NCBI GenBank assembly: GCA_000467715.1
Contig: AJFK01000200.1
Location: 25,136 to 89,135 of the forward strand
Direction: 5' to 3'
Source: Hysterium pulicare CBS 123377
Lineage: Eukaryota; Ascomycota; Dothideomycetes; Hysteriales; Hysteriaceae
DNA length: 64,000 nucleotides
A program made the position numbers and the translations under genes. This document shows positions 46,131 to 56,712 of this stretch, in pieces. The notes under the pieces are model-generated. The model did no database searches. It had not been told where the DNA came from and worked only from the letters and a program-made list of their open reading frames with translations. The first letter of the stretch is position 1, and every line of letters begins with the position of its first letter.

Positions 46131-46616
46131 ATTCGAGAGAAGATGGCGACGGAAGGAGCACGCAGATAGTCTAGCAGATCCTGAATTAAGCCGGTATGGT
46201 AGTATAGATCGGCGGAGTCAATGCAGACCTGATAAAGTACACACTGCGCCTCAAATGGCTTATTATGACTCCAATGTGTTTGATGTTCCCTCGTGAAGGT
46301 GAAATTGTTCCTCCGTTGTTGATTTCCAAGCAAGCCCGAAACGCGAGCTTTTCGTATAACCAAAAGGGTTTGGTGCGTGGCGGGACTCGCTTAGCAACCA
46401 CAATTGTTAATACATCACTTCGCCCACTTCCACTCCACCGTGTCTATCTTTCAACGAACACCAACGAAGTCCTAAGGGTGAGTACAGCATCTGCTATATC
46501 TAAACTTTAACAGCACGGTCGCTAACAATCAGACGCAGTAACAACACCTCGTCGCGCTCTCTTCAGGTTGAACGACCGACTCACTTTTCCGGCTTGCAGA
46601 AACGAACACCGAAACA
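46131..46616. promoter_or_regulatory. uL16 promoter and probable 5' UTR intron
   Basis: 486 bases. A likely untranslated-leader intron spans 46478-46532: donor GTGAGT, branch-like GCTAAC, acceptor CAATCAG. Pyrimidine-rich sequence on both sides fits a ribosomal-protein promoter and leader. No coding gene. Confidence 0.5.
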
Positions 46617-47512
46617 ATGGCGCGTAGACCTGCTCGTTGCTACCGATACTGCAAGAACAAGCCGGTATGAATTTCATGGAATCAAGGCAATTATAATGCC
46701 TATTGGGGGAGCTGGAGACTGACTGAGAGTTGTATAGTACCCCAAGTCCCGATTCAATCGTGGTGTACCGGATCCCAAGATTCGTATCTTCGATCTTGGT
46801 CGCAAGCGAGCAAATGTCGATGAATTCCCTCTCTGCATTCACCTCGTCTCCAACGAATGTAGGTTCGCTCCGGATCGGGAATATGAGGATAGAGCTGACC
46901 TCTCAATAGATGAACAACTGAGCTCCGAAGCCCTCGAGGCCGCCCGTATCTGTGCCAATAAGTACCTTGTCAAGGTTGCCGGAAAAGAAGGGTTCCATCT
47001 CCGTGTGAGGGCGCATCCTTACCACGTCATCCGCATCAACAAGATGTTGTCGTGCGCTGGTGCCGATAGACTGCGTAAGTTTGCTAAGAAGTCCAAGACT
47101 TGCAAAATTAAGCTGATCAAATTGCAGAAACTGGTATGCGTGGTGCCTTCGGAAAGCCCAACGGAAAAGTTGCCAGGATCAACATCGGACAGGTCAGGAG
47201 CACCTTCACGACTACATCAGTCTTTTTGGAAACTAATCGTTACAGATCATCCTGTCAGTGAGGACAAGAGATACCCACAGGGCTACTGCGATCGAAGCTC
47301 TCCGTCGATCACAATACAAATTCCCCGGTCGCCAGAAAATCATTGTCAGCAAGAACTGGGGCTTCACCAACCTTCGCCGCGAAGACTATGTTGCTAAACG
47401 CCAGGAAGGTCGCGTTAAGGTGGATGGTGCTTACGTCCAGTTCCTCCGCAATAAGGGCAATCTTGAGCAGAACATGAAGCGCTTCCCTGATGCTTTCCAG
47501 ACTGAAGCATAG
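46617..47512 (+). CDS. RPL10: Ribosomal protein uL16 (yeast Rpl10)
   Basis: Large-subunit protein near the peptidyl-transferase centre, loaded last during 60S maturation. Exons 46617-46664, 46738-46858, 46910-47074, 47128-47192, 47246-47512 (221 aa, exact family length). Signature: [20 protein letters not shown], split after Pro16; [40 protein letters not shown]; the P-site loop region [19 protein letters not shown], rebuilt by the third splice; then [20 protein letters not shown]. Its neighbour upstream is eL30 in the same direction. Confidence 0.97.
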
Positions 47513-48071
47513 AAGGTTGTGACTTTGATTGCATGGATGAGACAATGATGGCAGTCGGATATGTTGACGGTGTCATGGCAAACTCTGGCGTGTTCTGTCT
47601 TTCCTTTTGCGAGGGATGAAGGATCAGGTACAAGTTTCTGCCAATGTAGAAAATGACCAATCTTAAGATACTTCGGCCGTAGCAGCCTATGAAATCGTGA
47701 TGATATTGAACTTCTTTCTATGTGGAGAGCCGATCAGGGCGAATGTACTGTTGGAATTGAATAATCTCACAGGGCAGAGTAGCTCCAGAGCACGGCCAGA
47801 CATACTACATTGACAATTTGCTCAAATTGATCCTTCTTGACTATTTCAATTCACTAATTAAGAATTATCTAAATCTTTCCCTTCCCAATTTCCCAGGGAT
47901 ATTGAACCCAGTAGCACCTATGACAACAAGACAAAACTACATCGCAGGACTAGCCGCGCATACATATAAGTAAAAAAACTTTTTATACATTCTTTTCGAC
48001 ATACTTTTCAATCCTCTCGACTTTCAGTCTGTCCAATTAATTGAACACCCAAGTCCAGATCTTTTCCTTTC
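47513..48071. other. Convergent 3' intergenic region
   Basis: 559 bases between convergent genes; A/T-rich from about 47830 to 48010, as expected for 3' ends. No gene seen. Confidence 0.35.
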
Positions 48072-49753
48072 TCATTTCGCCGTCACAGTCGTAGTAACAG
48101 TCTCCCTCTCCGTCGTCGTCACAGTCACGAAAATAATGTTCGACGGATTAATCGGGACAACCGTGATCCCGGGCCCTGAACTCGAAGTCGTCGTTGTAGC
48201 GGCCGTAGATGGATCTTGGATAGAAGAGGGGGCTGGGACTGAAGAAGGGGCTGGCGCTGGTGCGGGGTTTGATGTTTGTGAGGACGGTTGAGGAGCAGGT
48301 TCGGCAGCTGAAGATGCTGCTACTGCTGTTGATGAGGCGGGTTCTGAGGCTATGGAACTTGGTGCCGAGAGCTGGGTTGAAGGTGCTGCTAGGGATGAGG
48401 GGGCGGGCGCGCTGGATGGTGGGATTATGGTGTACATTGTTACTGTCACCACGGGGACGGGCTTTAAAGGTGTTGATGGGAGCGCTGCTGAGGATGAGGA
48501 TTCCGCTGCGGTAGATGGGTTTCCGGCTACACCAGAGGATGCAGCGAGAGAGGTTGGCTCTGGGTTTGCAGCGACGGTGGATTCAGGGAATACGGTCGTG
48601 AATTCGGTGTGCGTTATTATGACCATGCTGGGCTTAGAGCTAGTTGCCGCGCTCTCTAGAGCGAGAGATGAAGTGATGGCAGACGAGGGGACCGCTGTAC
48701 CAAGCGGCACAGATGCTACAAACGAAATGGGTGAAGAAAGAGCAGCCGATGAAGGTTCCGCTGTACTGCTTCCTGCAGATCCTATAGACGATATGACCGA
48801 AGATAGTGCAACCAGTGACGACGTTTGAGCGAGAGATTCCGCCGCGGACGAAGCGGCTGTGCTTAATGTTGATGATGCCTGTAACGTGCTACCGTTGCTA
48901 GCAATAGAGGAGGGCGAGGACACTACCGCCTCGGTCGTAGTGGGTTGAGATGCTCGTTCATTCGTTGAGACAGTCGATGAAGGAAGAGACACTGCACTAC
49001 CAGAACTGGGAAGTTGGAGCGTAAACATTCGACTGGAGTTCGCTGTAGTTCCGGGAAGATCTCCATTGCCTTGCAGACCCGACACGGTTACAGACAAAGA
49101 TGGGTCAGGACGTCCGAGCGTTATGGGAGTCGATATGAGGTTAAAAGATCCACCTTGCGATGAAGATGCTTGGATGCTTGATGCTGCTGCGGAGCTTGAA
49201 GCGGCTTGTGGGACAGAATAGGTAGGCGTTATGGCAATAAACGAGGTAGATGCGATTGTGACGGCTGGCTGCGTAACGAGTGGTTTGCCATTTGTATCCG
49301 TGAAAGTAATTGCTGGTTGGACCGTTTGGAAGACGGTCGGAGAGAGAGGTATGACTTCGAGAGCAGAATCTACGTGGACGGATGATGCGGCTAGGCTTGA
49401 TACCTCACTACCGGCCGTAGTCACCGAAGAATTCAGGGATTCAGTATTGCTTATAGATGCGAGGCTTGAAGAGACAGAGCTAAGGAGGGATGACGATGAT
49501 ATGGTTGCGGTCTCTGGTATTGGAGAAGTAGAGAATGTGGTTGATGGTTCCAAAATTAAGCTTTGCAAACTGGTTGCAGAAGCCGACGAGGTATTAGCAA
49601 ATCGCGGAAAGCTACCAGACGTTAGACAGCGTGTTGGATAAGTATATAAGAAATGTTTGCTTACTTCAGCTTTTTATAATGTTGGGGCACCGGGCCTGCT
49701 ATTACAGTAGTAAAGGACGCTGCCAGCAGCCATAATGAAAATGGAATCATCAT
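48072..49753 (-). CDS. Secreted Ser/Thr-rich (mucin-like) protein
   Basis: Exons 49753-49665 and 49569-48072 (528 aa). The first exon supplies a signal peptide (MMIPFSLWLLAASFTTVIAG) and a short basic segment. The 96-nt intron has donor GTAAGC and acceptor ACCAG; the second exon has no usable ATG at its start, which supports the join. The mature protein is mostly Ser, Ala, Thr and Pro, with runs such as ASSAAESLAQTSSL, and should be heavily O-glycosylated. Repeated short blocks include VVTVTMYTII and, at the end, VTVTTTERETVTTTVTAK, a tail found in many fungal wall proteins. There is no C-terminal hydrophobic segment, so a GPI anchor is unlikely. Probably wall-associated or secreted; no enzymatic domain. 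Confidence 0.75.
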
Positions 49754-50797
49754 CCCCAGGATGATAATGAGAGAGAAGCGAGAGCTCAGTATGAGATAGA
49801 TGATGCTCTCAGAAAAAAGAGGCGCGCGACAACACGGAAAGAGAGTGATAATCCTAAGAGAAGACTAAAGGGAAGAGCAGAGATATGAGGGAAACGATCG
49901 ACGTGACAGCAGAGAGAAAGCAGAAATGAAAGAATGGTTTGTCTCAAGGAGACAATACGACGATAGTCAGTGTGAGGCTACGAGACTCCCAGAGAGCTCT
50001 CTGCTGCATGGGGATGCAGGGCGGGTTTTGAAGCTTTGCTAGCCGCTGTTTTACTCCAAAATAGATGTCATGAACGCACTGGTCCAGCATTGTCGCTGGA
50101 CATTTTAGATTTGACGTGTTCCCAGGTACCTCTGATCGAAACATCTGAAGGTAGACGCCTTGCATGTGAGGGAGTGGTCGGCATGAAACCGGTGCGATGA
50201 TGCAGTTCGGCGCCTCGCCCGCAGAGTCGCGAAGACTTCGCGACGTTCAGGCTTCTGGTTGGTCGAAAGTTGAAACACCACAAGCTCTTCCTCTACACCA
50301 CCGAAAATAGATACCTATCGTGCCTGTGTACCAGAGAGTCCTCGGAGAATTTGCGACGCCTCAGGCCATGGGCGAACGATGGTGAGGAGAAAGTCTAGGC
50401 GATGGCCGGCTCTGCGAAGGGAGGGTCGTATCTGTCCTGCTCATTTTTCAAGCAAGTACCTATCTCAATTGCGATGCGACAACGACCGAGTTCTTGAATC
50501 ATGCAATCAATCGAGTCTCATCGACGTCAAGAATGGAGCTTTGGTTTCGTTTGACTCTAGGAAGCTAGGTCGGTCGATGATAGAACAGACACGAGGCTGG
50601 AAGATATGAGGGTGGTGTACCTAGTGAATTGGTTACCCCGACAACACGCACTAGCGCCTAAACATTCAACACCACGGGCCAGGTTCTTTTGCACACAAGA
50701 GCTCGACGTCGGGTTGGATTTGGCATTCTTTACACCGTAGATTTAGGCATTGGCCCTTTTCTACCGTATCAACCTCCCTTCCATCTCAACCATCACC
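49754..50797. promoter_or_regulatory. Divergent promoter region, mucin-like gene / kinesin
   Basis: 1,044 bases. A perfect inverted repeat with 9-bp arms (gtcgcgaag, one base, cttcgcgac) lies at 50226-50244. The sequence next to the kinesin ATG is C-rich leader. No other gene. Confidence 0.5.
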
Positions 50798-53189
50798 ATG
50801 AGTGTCCGTGTCGTCGCTCGTATACGACCTTTGCTCAGGCAGGAGCTTGACAAAGATACCATCGTCACCGCAGAATCGACCGACGGCGAGAGCTCTAGCC
50901 CTACCCTTGTGCGAATACCAAATCCAAAGAATGATGCCGAGTCTTTCAGCTTCCAGTTCAACAGTGTTTACCAACAGGAGGCGACACAACAGCAATTGTT
51001 TGACAGCGAAGGTGCGGCAGCCAATTTTGAAATATCAAGCAACAGTTATTGATCATTTTCGCAGTCTCTCCAACAGTTAAGCATCTTTTCAATGGCTTTG
51101 ATGTAACCATATTCGCATACGGCGTCACCGGAACCGGCAAAACACATACAATGCGTGGTGGAAAATCTTTAGCAGATCGAGGAGTAATCCCCAGGTTACT
51201 GAGCGGCATCTATCGGCGATGTCGCAAGATAGAGAAAGATAGTGCTGGAGAAACTCAGGTCGAAGTGGCCATGAGCTATTACGAAATCTATAACGATCGA
51301 GTCTATGACCTATTCGAGCCACCCGAAAAGCGAACACCCTCCGGATTGCCGATTCGAGATAACAATGGCAAAACTGTAGTAGTGGGCTTGACGGAGAGGC
51401 CATGTACAACTCTGAAAGAGTTTGAGCAGTTGTATGACCAAGCAAACATCAATAGATCAACCTCAGCAACCAAGGTAGATATTCCCCTATATTGGTTCAG
51501 CGACGTAAGGCTAACGAAGTACAGCTGAATGCTCACTCCTCCCGCTCTCATGCTATTCTATGCGTTAAGATCACTCAAACTACTGAGACTACCGTTCGAG
51601 TTAGTAGGGCGTCAGCAATAGACCTCGCAGGTTCTGAAGACAATCGTCGAACAGACAACAATAAGGAGAGGCTCGTCGAGTCTGCTGCCATTAACAAGTC
51701 TTTATTCGTTCTAGCTCAATGCGTAGAAGCAATCAGCAGGAAACAATCGCGGATTCCATACCGCGAGTCAAAGATGACTAGGATATTAGCACTTGGTCAA
51801 AACAATGGTCTAACTCTCATGATACTAAACCTTGCTCCAGTACGGTCTTACCACCTGGATACCCTTAGCTCACTCAACTTTGCAAATCGAACGAAGAAGA
51901 TCGAAGTATGCGAGGTCGAGAATGAGCCCGTTTACCGAAATGTGGTCAAACCGCTGGCCGCTACAACCAGCATCACTGGCGCTAGTATACAACGTCAACC
52001 ACTACGTCCACTGACAGCAGCCCACAACGCGAACCTGCACGATAGGGAGTCGGACCGAAAGCCAGGAGAGAAGCCTGTGAAAGCTTTCTCAGTATATTCT
52101 GACTCCCGCAAGCCTTTATCTCGCTCTTCTAATGTGCCTTCTCAGAATCAGAGCATAAGAAGGACTGATCCTCATAAGCGTCCCGCCGAATCCACTATCC
52201 CATTGTCTTCTCGACCCTCCAAAGCACTTCGGCCTAGCGACAACAGCACCCGCTTCCGGTCGGTAGCTCAAGAACCCGCTCTCTCAAAAGCCTCTATTGA
52301 GGCGCTAATCTCCCAGCGAATCGATGAGAAGCTTGCAGAGAAGGCGCTTCAGGATGCCTCAGCCCAAGCACCTGCACTCTCGGCTGAGCTGCAGAAGAGA
52401 TTGGACGAGTTAGAGCATCGAATTGACGCAAAGGAGGAGGATGGCAAATCTCAGGGGTTGCAATTCCTTCTCATGGCTAAACAGCATCAAGTACGTGGCG
52501 AAGATGCCAGTGCGCTGAGGATGTATCAGCTTGCGGTTCCGTTCTTCCCAGGTAATGACAAACTCAAGAGTAAGATGAAGGCGGTGGAGGAGAGGATCAA
52601 GGCGAAACGTGATGCTGAGAAGACCGAAGCGAGTAAATTCAGCTTCATAGCTCCATCAGCATCCATTGCTCCCTCAACTTTACTTTCATTGCCAGCAGCA
52701 TCAACCCATGGATTAGCACCAGCGGCTGCAAAGGAAGAGAAGAAGCATATGAAGTCAAAGCCAACGAATCAAGTAGTTCATGACCCGAATGACGATGATT
52801 TCGCTCCGGCACCTGAATCAGATAACGATGCCTCCTACGCATCCGACGATAGTTTCCACTACAAGCCCAAAACCGCCCGCAAGCAAACGAAACTAAGAGC
52901 AAAGAAGGTTTCCGTATTCCGCGACGAGCCGCCCTCTTTCGACCTCGCTCCATCCTCTCAGCCTGGTGACCAGTCTCCACGGACTGCCCAACTCCTCAAA
53001 ATAATCAACTCAAAAGACGTGTCACAAATCAAAGCATTGAAAGGTGTTGGAACGAAAAAGGCGGATGTAATAGTTGGTTGTCTGGTCGAGATGGAGGATG
53101 AGGAAGTGAGGGATTTGGAGAGCCTGGCTTTGCTTAAAGGAGTTGGGGGGAGAACGGTGGAGAATATGCGGCTTGGGTTAACCGCTTGA
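50798..53189 (+). CDS. Kinesin motor with C-terminal helix-hairpin-helix (kinesin-10/KIF22-like)
   Basis: Microtubule motor probably acting on chromosomes in mitosis. Exons 50798-51011, 51065-51474, 51525-53189 (762 aa). The N-terminal motor begins MSVRVVARIRPL. It contains the P-loop GVTGTGKTHT (about 87-96), SYYEIYNDRVYDLF, switch I NAHSSRSH rebuilt at the second splice, switch II DLAGSE, and YRESKMTRIL. The end of the motor, LSSLNFANRTKKIE, is followed by a basic linker and one coiled coil (SAELQKRLDELEHRIDAKEE). The last 70 residues form two helix-hairpin-helix motifs (IKALKGVGTKKADVI and LALLKGVGGRTVEN), the DNA-contacting module that marks the Kid/KIF22 class. It converges on CFT2. Confidence 0.9.
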
Positions 53190-53647
53190 GTGTGAAGGCA
53201 TAGCCAAAGAAAGTAGTTTTGGCGCTCTGGATTTGCGGTGGGCCTCGAAGCAGCACCTTCACTTCAAAGGGCTCAAACGGTGTGGAAACTGCGAGTGGCG
53301 TATCGGTAATGGAGGTGTAGACAATAGGAGCATATTGCATGGCGATGGCGTTTAGGGATACGATAGCATTGGATCAGGACCGACGACATATGTCGTACAA
53401 GCAACTCTTTTGTGTTTAGATTTGTATTAGACGTTATACCATTAATTTTCCCATGTCTTTGTGTAGATGTGAGCATAGGCTTGCGTTTCACAGATGTTTA
53501 GATGCTGATGGAAAATATTTGACGAATTTAGCTTAATAAGTGAGACATGCAGGACGTCATGTTCGAAAATACCTAGGTAGTATACTTAGACACGTGATGA
53601 GAAGTTAGATGGAACGCATGCGCAAAAGACCCCAAAACCATGAACCC
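53190..53647. other. Convergent 3' intergenic region
   Basis: 458 bases between convergent genes. No gene, repeat or other signal seen. Confidence 0.35.
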
Positions 53648-56600
53648 TCAACCACCGGCAACGACAGCCAGACCCTCATAAATCTTCCTCTTCACTTTGA
53701 AGAAAGTTCCCGCCTCGGTATTCCTTGGGTCCGCCATGCTGTAAGCTCCACCATCGACTTCAATCTTGCCCGTTCCGGTCTTCCTGACAGCTACCGTTCC
53801 ATTGATAACCAGCGTACCCTCGCCTCTGAACTCAGCAGACATGCCTGATGCCTGCATGATCTTGCGGAGGTCTGCTAACCTGAGGTCGCCGACGTGGAAG
53901 GGTTGTGCTACGGATCGGGTCGCAGCGCCCATGTTGGCTGGCACTACATCAAGGATCGGCGTGGCATCGATATCAGACATTTCTGTGTCGTTGGTCGGTG
54001 CATCTTGGCCATCTCCTTTGATAGTTTTGAGCTTCTTCTTGGTGCCTTCTTGAACGTTTTGTTCCTCGAGTGACGCTGGTTCGAGCCGTCCTGTAATTGC
54101 TACGACTCCAAGCCCTTTGACCTTCTGCCACTGCAGCTTTCGGATCATTCCTCGACTGAGCTTGACTGTCCAAGCATTGGTATCGACACTGGCATCGATA
54201 GTCATCCCGACTTTGGGGGTGAAGACATCGATTCCACCTTCGGTCGCTTCGCCAGATCCAACGTTGAGGAGCCTACGGCAATCTTCTGCAAGCTCGTTGG
54301 TCTCGGTCGGTTCGCCCGATACTAGGATGAGCTTTCTGGGTTTGATAAGTGGTACAAGCATCTGAATGCTACGTTTGTCGTGGAGACCTGAAAAATCCAC
54401 GAATGAAATCCGGCATTCCAAACGGATGGTTTCGGCGCCAAAGATGACCTTGGAAGGGCCTTCTGCGGCCGTTCCAGCTTCGTCGTCGACTTCTTCCTCC
54501 GATTCGCTTTCGGATTCGGCGGCACTTGCCCCGGAATCGGCCGAAGCGGCACGTCCATCGGCAGCCTTTCGCCGTTTCGAAGTACCGTTAGAGATACGGC
54601 GGCTTCCATCTGTGTTTCGTATAGCAATGTCGTCCCACCTCCTCTTTTGCCCGACAGCATTCTCTTTCTTAGTGGCACCTTCACGCATATCTTCTCCATC
54701 GACTTCATCACGTTCCTCGGCTCGTAGGTATTCTTCTGGTCGTATCAGATCTCCGAAGTCGTCGCCACGTTTCCGCTTCGACACGAATGGAAACATCTTC
54801 TCTCGGCCCCTTTTACCTCTGACCTCGTAGTCGTAAACGTTCTTTCGTCGGATGAGAATATTGATGCCCAACTCTGCATCGCTGAGACCTAGTTTGTGTC
54901 GTCCATGGGCCAGGGTTGCGGCGGCATTGAGCGCCTTTCCTTGATGCTCGATATCTGAGTCTTCTGATGTGGTCGAAGTCGAGGCCGAATGGTCGTCCAC
55001 GACGTCAGCAGAGGTCTCCAGCGTTGTGTTAGTCTCGCCTTGCATTGTGTTTTGTAATTGACGCTGCCTAGCAAGATATTGCTCATACACCCGAAGCTCG
55101 TTTCCAGCTAGAGGAGTCTTCTGAATTGTCTGCAGAGTTGCTCCACTGCTAGCTGCATCAATAACAGCTGCAGCACTGTCATCTGCATCCGTTGACGCCA
55201 CTTGGCCCCTTCTCTCATTCCATAGATCCCATAGAAACCGCCCCAAACCTTTCTTTTGCTCGGATGCTTCTCCAACACGCTCGGTTAGGATGATAAGGTT
55301 TCGTTTGTCGGAAGCGATGCTTCGAATCGTGTCTTTCGAGAATCCCCACTCGAAAGATGTGTCACTAGCCAGAATCACTCGTGGACCTGTTGCTGCTAGC
55401 ATGCGGCTGATTTGTGTCTTCCGTTCCACGAGCTTTACGTATTTGAAGTCAAAAGGCGCCCTAATGACCTTTTCTTCATCGGATTTGCCAGGTCCATTGG
55501 ATGGTCGTTGCTGACTTCTCGTACGCCTGTGGCCTAAACTCTCTTGAGCCCCACTCGCCGTTTCGAATTCCTTTACTATTCCTTCCTCCATCCACTCCAG
55601 CATGCTGCGCACATATCTCATAGTTGCTCCGCTCGTCCTACTGGCCAGGTAAAGCTTGGAATTTCTCAGCGAGTTGGCGCCTTCTCCGGAAGCCGCCTCC
55701 GCCGACCACGATTCTTCCAAAAGATAAGCCAGCTCAAGTACGCGAGCACTTGAATCGGATGGTATAAGAACTGTCCCGCCATTTTTGACTGTTTCTCGAA
55801 TCATTTCTAAAAGGGTGTCATCTCTCTTTTTGCGACCGCCAGCTAGCGTAACCGGTCCAGAACCCCTGCTACTACATATCATGGCGGTTGGCCGTCGAAG
55901 TTGCTCGAGCACTTCCGAAACACCGGTGCCGGCTCCTCCAAGAAAGGCAGCGCCTGCAAGGACGTGCTCCCTAGCTTGGTTCCAATCCACTGCATATACT
56001 ATAGATTCTAGTCCATGCTGAATATGCCATATTGTCCCCCCTAAAGTATGTCCTGCGCTGTATGCGGTGATTGTAAGGCCACTAAGAGGAGGCGAGAAGG
56101 GCGAGGGCAGAGGTTGATGTGGTTGTGAGTATTTGAGAGGATGGATTAAGGAGAAGTAGCCGGCAATTTCATCCGGTGTTGGAGGTTGCAGAAGTATGTT
56201 CGGATTACTTCCTTCTCGGAACGAAGGAAAAGAGAACGCTGACTCGGAAAGTGCGTGCTTAGGAATAATCGATGAGGCAAGGGGTGTTGAGGCGTAGAGA
56301 TCCTGCAAAAGGGTTCGGCCCAGAGAGATGACGGGAAGGGTAGCATAGATTGGTATGCGCGTGAATAAGGGGATGTTTTTGCAACAATACGCAAATGCTC
56401 CAAGATGTGCGGTCGTCGCATGTGTAAGCAGGATCACAGATAGAGTGGGAACTTGTCTACATAGTGTTAGTATGTGAATAGAGGAGTTTGTCAATAATTT
56501 AAAGCTCTAGGCCAAGGGCAATAGACAAAAGAGACGTCAAGGCTTGATGCCCAGGTATATACGTACCTTTCCAGCTCTTTTAGCTTTTCGACATCGAAGC

Positions 56601-56712
56601 TCTCATCCCAGCCAACATCTATTAGTATCTTTATCCCGCCATCGAATTCCAGTAGAGACTGCGAAGCTGGTGAGGTAGATTGGGCACCAAGGAGAGGCGT
56701 GAAGTTGAACAT
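53648..56712 (-). CDS. CFT2: Cleavage and polyadenylation factor subunit 2 (CPSF-100)
   Basis: Subunit of the nuclear mRNA 3'-end processing complex, partner of the endonuclease CPSF-73/Ysh1. Exons 56712-56567 and 56456-53648 (984 aa). The N-terminus MFNFTPLLGA, with ILIDVGWDE, starts the metallo-beta-lactamase fold. The join gives RQVPTLSVILLTHATTAHLG. At this point active family members carry HxHxDH; here it reads HATTAH, so the metal site is degenerate, as known for CPSF-100, and the protein should be structural. The fold continues (ITAYSAGHTLGGTIW, VYAVDWNQAREHVLAG), then the beta-CASP part (GGTVLIPSDSSARVLEL, PRVILASDTSFEWGFSKD). A long acidic and basic insert near 560-650 is lineage-specific. 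The C-terminal region (RKLILVSGEPTETNELAEDC) binds partners. Confidence 0.95.

Noticed and set aside
46043-46401. Minus-strand open frames between eL30 and uL16
   Set aside because: They overlap exons and promoter of highly expressed genes, carry no domain, and look random.
54366-54830. 154-codon plus-strand frame inside CFT2
   Set aside because: Shadow of the charged insert of CFT2; Ser/Arg-biased composition comes from the opposite strand.
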